Positions 25,138-34,300 of a stretch of DNA of 64,000 nt are shown piece after piece. The stretch covers positions 4,325,501 to 4,389,500 of the forward strand of contig NZ_LR134318.1 in the NCBI RefSeq assembly GCF_900636825.1, written 5' to 3'. Positions within the stretch are counted from its first letter, which is position 1. Each line of letters begins with the position of its first letter. Under the pieces are notes generated by a model. That model did no database searches, had not been told where the DNA came from, and saw nothing but the letters and a program-made list of their open reading frames with translations. The stretch is from Pseudomonas fluorescens (lineage in GTDB: Bacteria > Pseudomonadota > Gammaproteobacteria > Pseudomonadales > Pseudomonadaceae). The translations under genes and the position numbers were made by a program.

Positions 25138-25598
25138 AACCGGCCCTTCACTTCGATCAACAGTTGGTCGCAGGCCGTTTCGATCAGATCCAGCACTTGT
25201 TCAAAGCCCTTGTCACCGTCGTAATACGGGTCCGGCACTTCATCGACCAGCCCGGCATAGCGACGCAGGAACAGATCCAGCTCAGCCTTGCCGGCGGACG
25301 GTTGCAGGGCCTTGAGGTTGCGCAGGTTGCTGCTGTCCATGGCGAGGATCAGGTCGTAGCTGGCGAAATCGGCGCGGCTGACCTGTTGCGCGCGCTGGGC
25401 CGACAAATCATAGCCGCGCACTTTCGCGGCGGCCTGGCTGCGTCTGTCCGGCGGATTGCCGACGTGCCAGTCACCGGTGCCGGCAGAGGCCACTTCGACC
25501 ACATCCGCCAGCCCGGCTTCGCGCAATTTGTGACGCAGCACGCCTTCGGCCGTGGGCGAACGGCAGATGTTGCCCAAGCACACAAACAGAACGCGCAT
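25134..25598 (-). CDS. Low-molecular-weight protein tyrosine phosphatase
   Basis: 154 residues. The P-loop is VCLGNICRSP (C-x5-R-S, residues about 6-15) and the general-acid Asp is in VPDPYYDG (near residue 122). In pseudomonads the gene stands between kdsB and murB; in other bacteria such enzymes reverse tyrosine-kinase control of polysaccharide export, but no kinase is encoded here. The ATG (25598) shares one base with the kdsB stop; the upstream TTG codon is unlikely. The stop overlaps murB. Confidence 0.93.
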   Translation of the reverse strand: MRVLFVCLGNICRSPTAEGVLRHKLREAGLADVVEVASAGTGDWHVGNPPDRRSQAAAKVRGYDLSAQRAQQVSRADFASYDLILAMDSSNLRNLKALQPSAGKAELDLFLRRYAGLVDEVPDPYYDGDKGFEQVLDLIETACDQLLIEVKGRL

Positions 25599-26362
25599 CA
25601 AGCCTCCAGCAGGCGACGAACGCGCTCGAGGTCTTCAACGGTATCGACGCCGGTCGGCGGCGCGATCAGCGCATCGGCCACATGTATCCGCACGCCGTGC
25701 CACAGCGCACGCAGTTGCTCGAGGGATTCGGTGTTTTCCAGCCAGCACGGCCCCCAGTTGACGAAGTCGTGCAGGAACCCGGCGCGGTAGGCATAAATGC
25801 CGATGTGACGACGATACGGCACGCCGTCCGGCAATTGCTCGCGGCTCTTGGCGAATGCATCGCGGGCCCACGGCAAGGTGGCGCGGCTGAACGTCAGCGC
25901 CAGACCATTGATGTCGCTGACGACCTTGACGACGTTCGGGTTGAACAGCGTCTCGACATCTTCGATCGGCTCAGCAAGAGTGGCCATGCGCGCTTCGGCG
26001 TGTGCAGCCAGATTGGCCGCGACCTGATCGATCACGCTCGGTGGGATCAACGGCTCATCGCCCTGCACATTGACCACGATCGCGTCGGGCGCAAGGCCGA
26101 GTTTGGCTGCGACTTCGGCCAGACGATCGGTCCCGGAGTTGTGATCCTCACGGGTCAGCACCACTTCGGCGCCAAAGCGTTCGCACGCCTCGACGATGCG
26201 CGCGTCATCTGTAGCAACCACCACGCGAGTGGCGCTGCTTTTGCTCGCCTGTTCCCAGACGTGCTGGATCATCGGCTTGCCGGCGATATCCAGCAACGGC
26301 TTGCCGGGCAAACGGGTCGAGGCGAAACGCGACGGAATGACTACGGTGAAGGCGGTGGTCAT
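25598..26362 (-). CDS. kdsB: 3-deoxy-manno-octulosonate cytidylyltransferase
   Basis: Activates Kdo as CMP-Kdo for LPS core synthesis. 254 residues. FTVVIPSRFASTRLPGKPL is the nucleotide-binding start; VVVATDDARI, LTREDHNSGTDRLAE, VVNVQGDEPLIPP and YRHIGIYAYRAGFL follow as the family motifs. The ATG (26362) overlaps the trm112-like stop by four bases. With lpxK two genes upstream it forms an LPS module. Confidence 0.97.
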   Translation of the reverse strand: MTTAFTVVIPSRFASTRLPGKPLLDIAGKPMIQHVWEQASKSSATRVVVATDDARIVEACERFGAEVVLTREDHNSGTDRLAEVAAKLGLAPDAIVVNVQGDEPLIPPSVIDQVAANLAAHAEARMATLAEPIEDVETLFNPNVVKVVSDINGLALTFSRATLPWARDAFAKSREQLPDGVPYRRHIGIYAYRAGFLHDFVNWGPCWLENTESLEQLRALWHGVRIHVADALIAPPTGVDTVEDLERVRRLLEA

Positions 26363-26544
26363 TTATCCAGACGCTCGTCAGTGGTCAGGGTGCGCGCTTC
26401 GCTTTCCAGCATCACCGGGATGCCATCGCGGATCGGGTATGCCAGGCCGGCGCCCTTGCTGATCAGTTCGGTCTTGTCGGCGCTGAGTTTGAGCGGGCCT
26501 TTGCAAATTGGGCACGCGAGGATGTCGAGCAATTTGGTGTCCAT
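26359..26544 (-). CDS. Trm112/YcaR family small zinc-type protein
   Basis: 61 residues. MDTKLLDILACPICKGPLKL has the CPxC pair; YPIRDGIPVMLESEAR is the conserved second half. Proteins of this family activate methyltransferases in eukaryotes and archaea; the bacterial role is not settled. Start: ATG 26544 has AGGGA six bases upstream; the ATG two codons earlier is too close to it. Gene order lpxK-ycaR-kdsB is the same as in E. coli. Confidence 0.93.
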   Translation of the reverse strand: MDTKLLDILACPICKGPLKLSADKTELISKGAGLAYPIRDGIPVMLESEARTLTTDERLDK

Positions 26545-26566
26545 GAACATTCCCTGGAATCAAGAG

Positions 26567-27577
26567 TTAAGGCAAAAGACGATTGGGCAACAGGCGCATC
26601 AACTGTGTGTCAAACCAGGCCACGAAGGCCGGCGACGGCACGGCATCGACCGCCAGATACCACCAGTCGGCAGCGGCGAAGGCACGGCACTTCACCGCGT
26701 CCTTTTCGGTCATCACCAATGGCAATGACGGTTTGAAGTTCAACGCCTGCACGCTGTATTCGGCGTGGTCGGCGAACGGATGAGGAACTGCTCGCCAGTC
26801 TAGCGCTTCGAGGGTATTGAAGAAACGTTGCGGATTGCCGATGCCGGCGACGGCATGCACAGCCTGACCCGCGGCAAAGTGCTCGAGCGATTGGCGCTCG
26901 CCGCTGCGCAGATTGACCAGCGCCGTCGGTTGCAGACGGAAGGCGAAACCGTCGTCGCGATCTGCCACGGCGCCATTGAACAGCACGCCGTCGACACTTT
27001 GCAGACGTTCGATCGGCTCGCGCAGGGGCCCTGCCGGCAAACAGCGCTTATTGCCCAGGCCCCGCGCCGCGTCGATCAGCACCAGTTCCAGATCCCGCGC
27101 CAGCCGGTAATGCTGCATGCCATCGTCGGAAAGGATCAGATCCAGCGGCTCGCTGGCGATCAGCGCTTTGACGGCAGCGCTGCGATCGGGATCGATCATC
27201 AACGGCACGCCGCTGCGCTGGACGATCAGCAGCGGCTCGTCGCCGGCGATCTCGGCGCTGTGCCCGGCTTCAACTCGCCATGGCAGTTGCGGCGGTTTGG
27301 CGCCGTAGCCGCGACTGACCACGCCGACCCGCAAACCTCTGCGCTGGCAATGCTCGATCAGCCAAAGAATCATCGGCGTTTTACCGGTGCCGCCCACGGT
27401 GATATTGCCTACCACGATCAACGGCACCGGCGGCTGGTAGATCTCGCCCTGACCATCGAGAAAACGTCGACGTTTGTTGTTGACCACGCGGCGGTACAAC
27501 AACTCCAGCGGCCGCAGCAGCATCAGCGCTGGATGCCCTTGATACCACGCGGCGAGCAAGCGATCGGACAGGCTCAT
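26567..27577 (-). CDS. lpxK: Tetraacyldisaccharide 4'-kinase
   Basis: Membrane-associated kinase that phosphorylates the 4' position of the lipid A precursor. 336 residues. Near the N-terminus is the P-loop VGNITVGGTGKTPMILWL (residues about 56-73). VVSRGYGAK, AGDEPLLI, LILSDDGMQHYRLARD and AGPLREP are LpxK signatures; VMTEKDAVKC is near the C-terminus. ATG 27577 overlaps the exbD stop by one base. Followed by the trm112-like gene. Confidence 0.96.
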   Translation of the reverse strand: MSLSDRLLAAWYQGHPALMLLRPLELLYRRVVNNKRRRFLDGQGEIYQPPVPLIVVGNITVGGTGKTPMILWLIEHCQRRGLRVGVVSRGYGAKPPQLPWRVEAGHSAEIAGDEPLLIVQRSGVPLMIDPDRSAAVKALIASEPLDLILSDDGMQHYRLARDLELVLIDAARGLGNKRCLPAGPLREPIERLQSVDGVLFNGAVADRDDGFAFRLQPTALVNLRSGERQSLEHFAAGQAVHAVAGIGNPQRFFNTLEALDWRAVPHPFADHAEYSVQALNFKPSLPLVMTEKDAVKCRAFAAADWWYLAVDAVPSPAFVAWFDTQLMRLLPNRLLP

Positions 27578-28005
27578 CAGGATTTCGGCGCCGCCTCGAC
27601 CGTGGTCATGCGCAGATGGCTGAAACCGAGCTTGCCGGCCGCATCCATGGCAGTGATCACCGATTGGTGCTGCGCCTTGCCATCGGCACTGATCGACAAC
27701 GGCATACTGGTATCGCCGTTGGATTCTTTCTGCATGGCTTCCATCAGCGTCGGCAGATCATTCTTCGGCAGAATCTTGTTATTCACCGAAAACACGCCTT
27801 CAGCACTGATCGCGACGTCCAGCTGTTTGACTTGCTGGTCTTCGGCTGGCGAGCCGCTGACGGCTTCCGGCAGATCCACGCGCAATTGGGTTTCACGGGT
27901 AAACGTCGTAGTGACGACGAAAAACAGCAGCAAAATGAACACCACGTCGATCAGCGACGCGAGGTTGATGTCCACGGTTTCCCGGGGTTTGCGACGGAAT
28001 TTCAC
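27577..28005 (-). CDS. exbD: ExbD/TolR-family biopolymer transport protein
   Basis: 142 residues. A cytosolic basic start (MKFRRKPRE), then one membrane helix at about residues 15-36 that carries the conserved Asp of INLASLIDVVFILLLFF, the proton-path residue in ExbD/TolR. The rest is a periplasmic domain. The start is GTG 28005 overlapping the exbB stop (GTGA). It would couple proton flow with ExbB. It is not next to a tonB gene here, so whether it serves TonB or another system is open. Confidence 0.92.
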   Translation of the reverse strand: MKFRRKPRETVDINLASLIDVVFILLLFFVVTTTFTRETQLRVDLPEAVSGSPAEDQQVKQLDVAISAEGVFSVNNKILPKNDLPTLMEAMQKESNGDTSMPLSISADGKAQHQSVITAMDAAGKLGFSHLRMTTVEAAPKS

Positions 28006-28637
28006 GCTTTGCCCTCGGTCAGGTCGACATCACGGTCACCCTGCACCACTTCAACCAGTTTGATCGCCTCCTGCTCCATGCCCACCACCAGTTCATCAAT
28101 GCGGCGCTGCAGGAAACGGTGGAAGAACACCGCTGGAATACCGACCATCAAGCCCGCCGCCGTGGTGATCAACGCTTTGGAAATACCGCCCGCCAGGACT
28201 GACGCATTGGTAGTCATGCCAGAGCCGGTGAAGGCGCTGAAAATATCGATCATGCCCAGCACAGTGCCGAGCAGACCCAGCAACGGCGCCATGGCAGCGA
28301 TGGTGCCGAGGGCATTGATGTAGCGTTCGAGTTCATGAATGACCCGCGCGGCGGCCTCTTCGATGCACTCTTTCATGATCTCGCGACCATGCTTGGAATT
28401 CGCCAGGCCTGCCGCAAGAATTTCTCCCAACGGCGAATTGGCGCGCAGCTCCTTGAGCTTTTCCTTGTTGAGCTGTTTGTCCTTGATCCACACCCAGACC
28501 TGGCCCAGCAGATGCTCGGGGGTGACGCGGCTGGCGCGCAGGGTCCACAGGCGCTCGGCGACAATCGCCATGGCCGCGATGGAACTCAGAATGATCGGCA
28601 ACATCATCCAGCCGCCGGATTTGACCAATTCCCACAC
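28002..28637 (-). CDS. exbB: ExbB/TolQ/MotA-family proton channel protein
   Basis: 211 residues from the GTG at 28637. I prefer this start because homologues begin at WELVKSGGWMMLPI. An in-frame ATG 30 codons upstream (28727) would add a non-conserved segment. Three membrane helices are visible: about 9-28, 100-130 (LGTIAAMAPLLGLLGTVLGMI) and 145-170. The MotA/TolQ/ExbB signature MAPLLGLLGTV is intact. It is co-translated with exbD and then lpxK, the usual Pseudomonas arrangement. Confidence 0.9.
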   Translation of the reverse strand: MWELVKSGGWMMLPIILSSIAAMAIVAERLWTLRASRVTPEHLLGQVWVWIKDKQLNKEKLKELRANSPLGEILAAGLANSKHGREIMKECIEEAAARVIHELERYINALGTIAAMAPLLGLLGTVLGMIDIFSAFTGSGMTTNASVLAGGISKALITTAAGLMVGIPAVFFHRFLQRRIDELVVGMEQEAIKLVEVVQGDRDVDLTEGKA

Positions 28638-28738
28638 AGTGACAGTCCCTTCGAAAAAGTGCGCCACTTTACCATACAGGGTCACGATTACGTCCCGGCG
28701 CCCCGACGACCGTGACGTGGCATTCATGCTGGCACCGA

Positions 28739-30973
28739 TCAGCGGGCAGGCGCAGGCGGATCGCGCCAGAAGCGCCGCTGTTGACGCATCATAACGGGCG
28801 GGCTGAAGGTGCCCAGTTGCAGATGAATGGCGCCGTGTTCAGCGCTGTCGTAAATCCGCAGGCGTTGCTTGCGGTAACGGGCAAGAACCGTTGGGTGCGG
28901 ATGGCCAAACGAATTGCCATGGCCACGGGAGATGAGCACGCTTTCTGGTTGCAAAACCTTGAGCAAGGCCATCGACGAAGAACTTCGGCTGCCGTGGTGC
29001 GGCGATTGCAGCCAATGCGTCGGCACTGCCAGGGGACTGTCGAGCAGGACACGTTCGGCATGGGTGTCGATGTCACCGGTCAGCAGCAACCGCTCGCCAT
29101 TCGCTTCGATCTGCAAGACGCAGGAACGCTGATTGCTGTCATCGGCGTCTGACCATTGCCAGAGTTGGAATCGCACGCCATCCCATTGCCATTGCTGGCC
29201 GCTTTCGCAGGCTTGCGCGTTCAATTCAGCGGGCAGACCCGGCGGATCGCCGCTGATTGTTCTGGCGACTTTCAGGCCGCGCGCAATGCTCAGCGCACCG
29301 CCAGCGTGATCGGCATCGGCGTAACTGAGCAGCAGCAGATCGAGATTCTCCACGCCGAGTTTGCGCAGGGCCGGCAGCACCACCCGCGCACCGAGATCGA
29401 ATTCGCCGAAACGCGGACCGGCGTCGTAGAGCAGCGTGTGGTGGCGGGTTCTGACCAGAATCGCCAAGCCCTGCCCGACATCCAGTTGCCAGACATCCGC
29501 CAGCCCTTCATTCAATCGCTCTCGCGGTGGCACCACCAGGATCAACAGCAACGGCCAGCCCAGCGCTCGCATCGGCACACCGCGCGGCAGTAGCAACAGC
29601 ACCGCACCGAAACTGCCCAGCGCCCAGACCCAAGCGGATATCGACGGCGCCGTCCATGCCGGCCATTGCCCGGCAATCAGCGCCAGAACGCGGAACAACC
29701 AGTCGACCAAACCGCCGGCCAGCCACAACAGACCTTCGCCGACATAGGGCACCGGCAGCAATAGGGTGCCGAGCAACGCTGGCGGCAGCACCACGAGACT
29801 GACCCAAGGCACCGCCAGCAGATTCGCCAGTGGTCCGCTGAGGCTGATTGGCAGGTTCAACGCCAGCAGCACCGGGCATAGACCGATAGCGATCAACCAC
29901 TGCGCGCGCGTCCAGGTTTGCCACCAGCGCCACGCCCCCAAACGACCGCCAAAAGTGAAGATCAGCACCGCCACCGCTGCAAACGACAACCACAGGCCAG
30001 GACGCAAACTGGCGAGTGGATCGAACAACAACACGCCATTGAACGCCAGCAGCAGCGGCCACCACGCACCCAGATGACGAAAGCGCAGACGCCACAGCAA
30101 CACCAGCCCGACCATCACACAGGCGCGCTGCACCGGCACATCGAAACCCGCGAGCAAGCCGTAGCCGAGCGCTGCCGCGAATGCCATTCCACAGGCCCAC
30201 GGCAACCACGGCCAACGCAACGGCCACAGTCCGTAACGCGCGAGCCCGGCCACCAAGCCATACATCAGCGCCGCCAGCAATCCGATGTGCTGGCCGGATA
30301 TCACCAGTAAATGCACGGTGCCGGTGTCCTGCAGAATCTGCCAATCGTCGCGACTAAGTCCTGAGCCGTCGCCCAGCACCAGTGCAGCCAACGCCCCTGC
30401 CCGGCCTTGCGCGTCGGTTGCCAACAGGCGCTGGCGAATGCTGTCACGCCAGGCGCCGCGCGCTGGGCTCAGGCGCTGACCATCCTTGATCGTGCCCGTC
30501 GCCCCGATGCGTTGCGCCAACAACCATGCCTCGTAATCGAAAGCGTCCGGGTTGAGCAAACCTGCCGGTCGCTTGAGCTTGACTGCCAGTCGCCAGCGCT
30601 CGCCGCTACTGACCGGTGGTCCGCCGTACCAGGCCAGACGCATCAGCGTCGGCATTTCCTGCTGACGCGAGCGCGCATCGGCGAATTCGAAACGCACTAC
30701 CCCGCCAGCGTTTTGCGGCAAGCCGACGACGCGCCCCTCGAGCCAACGGGTCTCGCCATCAAGCGAAGGCGCCAATCGATCATTCAGCGCCCACTGCGCG
30801 TTGATACACGCCCAACCGAAACCCAACAGCAGCAATGCCAACCGATACCTGCGCAACGCCAGCAGGGCCAAACCCGCCAGCGGCAACAACATCATCAACC
30901 CGACCGGCGGCAATGCCGGTAAAAACATCGGGGCCAGCAGACCGGCTGCCAGCGCCATCATCCCTGTGCGCAT
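28739..30973 (-). CDS. comEC: ComEC/Rec2-family DNA uptake channel
   Basis: Inner-membrane protein for transport of transforming DNA. 744 residues. An N-terminal membrane/OB region, the Competence domain with HLLVISGQHIGLLAALMYG (about residues 221-239) and many helices, then a C-terminal metallo-beta-lactamase domain (about 500-744) with DVGQGLAILV, LLYDAGPRFGEFD and SPHHGSRSSSS. The usual metal motif HxDxDH reads SYADADHAGG here, so Tyr replaces the first His. ATG 30973 has AAGGA seven bases upstream and is preferred over the ATG at 31006. Together with pilZ this suggests a potential for natural competence, not proof of it. Confidence 0.92.
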   Translation of the reverse strand: MRTGMMALAAGLLAPMFLPALPPVGLMMLLPLAGLALLALRRYRLALLLLGFGWACINAQWALNDRLAPSLDGETRWLEGRVVGLPQNAGGVVRFEFADARSRQQEMPTLMRLAWYGGPPVSSGERWRLAVKLKRPAGLLNPDAFDYEAWLLAQRIGATGTIKDGQRLSPARGAWRDSIRQRLLATDAQGRAGALAALVLGDGSGLSRDDWQILQDTGTVHLLVISGQHIGLLAALMYGLVAGLARYGLWPLRWPWLPWACGMAFAAALGYGLLAGFDVPVQRACVMVGLVLLWRLRFRHLGAWWPLLLAFNGVLLFDPLASLRPGLWLSFAAVAVLIFTFGGRLGAWRWWQTWTRAQWLIAIGLCPVLLALNLPISLSGPLANLLAVPWVSLVVLPPALLGTLLLPVPYVGEGLLWLAGGLVDWLFRVLALIAGQWPAWTAPSISAWVWALGSFGAVLLLLPRGVPMRALGWPLLLILVVPPRERLNEGLADVWQLDVGQGLAILVRTRHHTLLYDAGPRFGEFDLGARVVLPALRKLGVENLDLLLLSYADADHAGGALSIARGLKVARTISGDPPGLPAELNAQACESGQQWQWDGVRFQLWQWSDADDSNQRSCVLQIEANGERLLLTGDIDTHAERVLLDSPLAVPTHWLQSPHHGSRSSSSMALLKVLQPESVLISRGHGNSFGHPHPTVLARYRKQRLRIYDSAEHGAIHLQLGTFSPPVMMRQQRRFWRDPPAPAR

Positions 30974-31109
30974 AAGCCCGTCCTTGAGAGTCCCGCACTT
31001 AGGCATAGCCGGTGTCGGGCACGTCCGTCGTCAACAATTGTCACAAAGTCTGAATGGGCGGTTCATGGAATCCAGACATACTTGCCGCCTTAACCGACCG
31101 AGAAGCCTT

Positions 31110-31628
31110 ATGCCCCGGCGCTTATTCAAACGTTACATGCCCGACCCGACGAGCATCAGGGAACACAAATCCTTACGCTTTCTCGGCAAGTTGCTGCATG
31201 ACCCGAACCTGTGGCACCTCAATCGCCATTCCGTCGCGCGGGGGATGGCGGTCGGTCTGTTTGCCGCTTTTCTGCCGATTCCGGCACAGATGCTGGTCGC
31301 CGCAGCGCTCGCGGTGACTGTGCGCGGGAACATGCCGATCGCCGTCAGCCTGGTCTGGCTGACCAATCCGATTACCATGCCGGCGGTATTTTTCTGCACG
31401 TATCAGGCCGGCGCGTTCTTGATGGACGTGCCAGCCAGGCATCTGCCCGATGAACTGACCTGGGAGTGGATCAGCGGCGAGTTGTCGACGTTATGGCAGC
31501 CGTTTTTGCTGGGTTCGGTGGTGGTCGGACTGGTGCTCGGTGCCCTCGCCTATTGCGTGGTGATGCTCTACTGGCGCTGGTGGGTGGCGCGGCAATGGCG
31601 CCGGCGCAAGAAAAGCCGGCAGAAGTGA
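31110..31628 (+). CDS. DUF2062 domain membrane protein
   Basis: 172 residues. It starts at ATG 31110 (MPRRLFKRYMPDP). The DUF2062 core is visible: RHSVARGMAVGLFAAFLPIPAQM, VSLVWLTNPITMPAVFF, and membrane helices at about 48-70, 78-98 and 133-158. The C-terminus is strongly basic (RQWRRRKKSRQK). Function is unknown. It diverges from comEC (136 bp between starts), the position of PA2985 in P. aeruginosa as I recall, and ends at a strong terminator. Confidence 0.88.
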   Translation: MPRRLFKRYMPDPTSIREHKSLRFLGKLLHDPNLWHLNRHSVARGMAVGLFAAFLPIPAQMLVAAALAVTVRGNMPIAVSLVWLTNPITMPAVFFCTYQAGAFLMDVPARHLPDELTWEWISGELSTLWQPFLLGSVVVGLVLGALAYCVVMLYWRWWVARQWRRRKKSRQK

Positions 31629-31631
31629 ATG

Positions 31632-31663
31632 CAAAACGGCCTCCGCGATGGGAGGCCGTTTTG
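31632..31663 (+). terminator. Terminator after the DUF2062 gene
   Basis: CAAAACGGCCTCC and GGAGGCCGTTTTG form a perfect 13-bp stem with a 6-base loop, three bases after the stop codon. Confidence 0.9.
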
Positions 31664-31684
31664 TTTTGCGGATCCAGATATCCA

Positions 31685-31765
31685 GTGTAGGAGCTGCGGC
31701 ACGCTGCGATCCTTTGATCTGGTTTACAAGAGCATAAAGATCGCAGCCTTCGGCAGCTCCTACAT
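31685..31765. repeat. REPIN 4
   Basis: Inverted REP pair, GTGTAGGAGCTGCGGCACG at left and CCTTCGGCAGCTCCTACAT at right. The left REP carries substitutions (GCGGCACGC) that weaken the palindrome. It fills the space between convergent genes. Confidence 0.88.
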
Positions 31766-31792
31766 TGGGTCATCAAACCGATTCGGTGTGAA

Positions 31793-32572
31793 TCAGGTAC
31801 GCATCCCGCGCCCACTCACCAGCAACCGTGCACAACCGAGATACAGCACCACGGTCGCCACCAGCATGAAGGTAATGGCAATGCCGATGCGGATATCCGA
31901 GACGCCGAGGATGCCGTAACGGAAAGCATTGACCATGTGCAGCACCGGGTTGGCCAGTGACACCGTCTGCCAGAACGGCGGCAGCAATGTGATCGAGTAG
32001 AACACGCCACCCAGATAGGTCAGCGGGGTCAGCACGAACGTCGGAATGATCGAAATATCATCGAAGTTGCGCGCAAATACCGCGTTGATGAAGCCCAGCA
32101 GCGAAAAGATCGTTGCGGTCAATACAACCACGAGAACGGTCACACCGAGGTGATGCACCTGCAAATGGGTGAAGAACAGCGACAGCATCGTCACGATCAC
32201 GCCCACCATCAGCCCGCGCAACACGCCGCCTACGGTGTAGCCAATCAGAATCGTATGCGGCGACACCGGCGACACCATCAACTCCTCAATGGAGCGCTGG
32301 AACTTGCTGCCGAAGAAACTCGAGACCACGTTGCCGTACGAGTTGGTGATCACCGACATCATGATCAGCCCCGGTACGATGTACTCCATGTAGGTGAAGC
32401 CACCCATGTCGCCGATCTGCCGACCGATCAGGTTGCCGAAGATCACGAAGTACAGAACCATGGTGATCGCCGGCGGCAGCAGGGTCTGCGGCCAGATCCG
32501 CGTAAAACGTCTGACTTCGCGGTAAACGATGGTCTGAAGAGCCACCAGATTGGGGCGCAATTCGGAACTCAT
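31793..32572 (-). CDS. ABC-2 type transporter permease (YadH-like)
   Basis: 259 residues with six likely membrane helices starting at about 30, 60, 110, 142, 176 and 228. The ABC-2 signature region RSIEELMVSPVSPHTILIGY is present, as is TFVLTPLTYLGGVFYSITLLP. The close pairing with the upstream ATP-binding gene (ATGA overlap) makes a complete exporter of the YadGH type. The cargo is unknown. Confidence 0.9.
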   Translation of the reverse strand: MSSELRPNLVALQTIVYREVRRFTRIWPQTLLPPAITMVLYFVIFGNLIGRQIGDMGGFTYMEYIVPGLIMMSVITNSYGNVVSSFFGSKFQRSIEELMVSPVSPHTILIGYTVGGVLRGLMVGVIVTMLSLFFTHLQVHHLGVTVLVVVLTATIFSLLGFINAVFARNFDDISIIPTFVLTPLTYLGGVFYSITLLPPFWQTVSLANPVLHMVNAFRYGILGVSDIRIGIAITFMLVATVVLYLGCARLLVSGRGMRT

Positions 32573-33501
32573 ACCGCCACCTTCGACAGATTTTTCTCCA
32601 CCAGAGACACGAACAACTCCTCAAGGCGATTGGTTTTATTACGCAGGCTCAACACTTCGATATTTTGCAACGCCAACTGCCCGAACAGCGCCGTGATGCC
32701 CATCGACTTGTCGACCTGCACCTCCAGCGTGTGCGCATCCACCAATCGGCACGGATAACCGAGCAACTGTGGCGCGGCGGGCAGATCACCCTTGAGATCG
32801 AGCAGGAAAGTTTCGACATGCAGCTGACTGAGCAACTGACGCATGCTGGTATTTTCGACGATGGTGCCGTGATCGATGATGCCGATGTTGCGGCACAACT
32901 GCTCAGCCTCTTCCAGATAATGCGTGGTGAGGATGATGGTGATGCCTTTCTGGTTCAGCTCGGTGAGGAACGTCCACATCGAACGGCGCAGCTCGATGTC
33001 GACGCCTGCGGTCGGCTCATCGAGGATCAGCAGACGCGGTTCGTGCACCAGAGCGCGAGCGATCATCAGGCGACGTTTCATGCCACCCGACAGCGACCGC
33101 GACGGCACATCGCGCTTGTCCCACAGGCCCAGTTGCGTCAGGTACTGCTCGGCGCGTTCCTTGGCGACTTTCGCCGGAATGCCGTAGTAACCGGCCTGGG
33201 TCACGACGATATCGAAGGTCTTTTCAAACTGGTTGAAATTGAATTCCTGAGGCACCACGCCAATCGAGCGCTTGAGCGCGGCGGGATTCTTGTCCAGGTC
33301 ATGACCGAAAATATTTACCGTGCCGCTGGTCTTGTTTACCAGGGTGGACAGAATGCCGATGGTCGTGGATTTGCCGGCACCGTTGGGGCCGAGCAAGGCG
33401 AAAAAATCACCTTCGGCGACGTCCAGATCGATACCACTCAAGGCCTGGAACCCGTTGCCGTAGGTTTTGGTTAGCTGCCGGATGGACAGAGCGGAACTCA
33501 T
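32569..33501 (-). CDS. ABC transporter ATP-binding protein (YadG-like)
   Basis: 310 residues. Walker A LLGPNGAGKSTTIGIL (about residues 38-53), Q-loop GVVPQEFNFN, signature SLSGGMKRRLMIAR, Walker B LLILDEPTAGVD and switch LTTHYLEEAEQLC are all intact. The C-terminal 80 residues form the extra domain common in ABC-2 exporters. I chose ATG 33501 because the conserved reading begins SALSIRQLTKTYG; an ATG at 33519 is also possible. Neither has a clear ribosome site. Translationally coupled to the permease gene. Confidence 0.93.
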   Translation of the reverse strand: MSSALSIRQLTKTYGNGFQALSGIDLDVAEGDFFALLGPNGAGKSTTIGILSTLVNKTSGTVNIFGHDLDKNPAALKRSIGVVPQEFNFNQFEKTFDIVVTQAGYYGIPAKVAKERAEQYLTQLGLWDKRDVPSRSLSGGMKRRLMIARALVHEPRLLILDEPTAGVDIELRRSMWTFLTELNQKGITIILTTHYLEEAEQLCRNIGIIDHGTIVENTSMRQLLSQLHVETFLLDLKGDLPAAPQLLGYPCRLVDAHTLEVQVDKSMGITALFGQLALQNIEVLSLRNKTNRLEELFVSLVEKNLSKVAV

Positions 33502-33633
33502 ATCTGATTTACGCACCATGAAGGAAGGAAATGAATAAATGGGGGCGGACGGCGCAAGAAACAACCGCAACACATGGCGCAATGTTGCTTGCCGCCGCCG
33601 CACAAGTACAGTCAAGTGTGTCGATAGTAATTA

Positions 33634-34257
33634 TCAAGTCAACGCGGTCATGACGGCTTTCTGATAGGCCGGGCGCTGCTTCAGACGCTCATACCAAGCT
33701 TGGAGATGCGGCTGCGGTGCGCGTGCGATCGGCATCTCGTACCAGGCATAGATGAAACAGCCGAGTGGAATATCGCCCATCCCGATGTCGTCCCCGGAAA
33801 GATACGGCTGGGTGGCCAAAGCGTCATTGGCCATGCTCAGCAGCTCGCTGCATTCCTCGATCGCGGCGTTGATCGCAACCCAGTCCTGCTCGTGCGCCGG
33901 CGTACGAACGACACCCCAGAACACGGTGCGAAAAGGCCCGGCAAAACTCGACGTGGTCCAGTCCATCCATTTGTCAGCGATGGCGCGGGCTCGCGGATCC
34001 GCCGGATACCAAGCGCTGTCCGGCGCATGTTTGCCCAGCAGATAGCGAACGATGGCATTGGATTCCCACAGCACGAAACCGTCGTCTTCTATCACCGGAA
34101 CCCGCCCGTTCGGGTTCATCGCACGATACTCCGGTGTGTCGACCACACCGAACGCGCCTCCGGCATCAATCGCCTCGTAAGCCAGACCAAGTTCCTCGGC
34201 GGCCCACAATGGCTTCCTGACATTCGATGAGTTTTTCCGTCCCCAGATCTTCAGCAT
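33634..34257 (-). CDS. Glutathione S-transferase family protein
   Basis: 207 residues. N-terminal thioredoxin-like domain (1-80) with KIWGRKNSSNVRKPLW as the active-site loop, NPNGRVPVIEDDGFVLWESNAIVRYL with the cis-Pro and the ESNAI glutathione-binding segment, and an all-helical C-terminal domain. Substrate is unknown. It sits between the ABC exporter and a transglutaminase-like gene on the same strand but with gaps of over 40 bp. In P. aeruginosa a GST gene has the same position next to the ABC pair (from memory). Confidence 0.9.
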   Translation of the reverse strand: MLKIWGRKNSSNVRKPLWAAEELGLAYEAIDAGGAFGVVDTPEYRAMNPNGRVPVIEDDGFVLWESNAIVRYLLGKHAPDSAWYPADPRARAIADKWMDWTTSSFAGPFRTVFWGVVRTPAHEQDWVAINAAIEECSELLSMANDALATQPYLSGDDIGMGDIPLGCFIYAWYEMPIARAPQPHLQAWYERLKQRPAYQKAVMTALT

Positions 34258-34300
34258 GACCGCCTCTTTTCATTTGAGTGGGCAGGCAGCATACGCCGGA

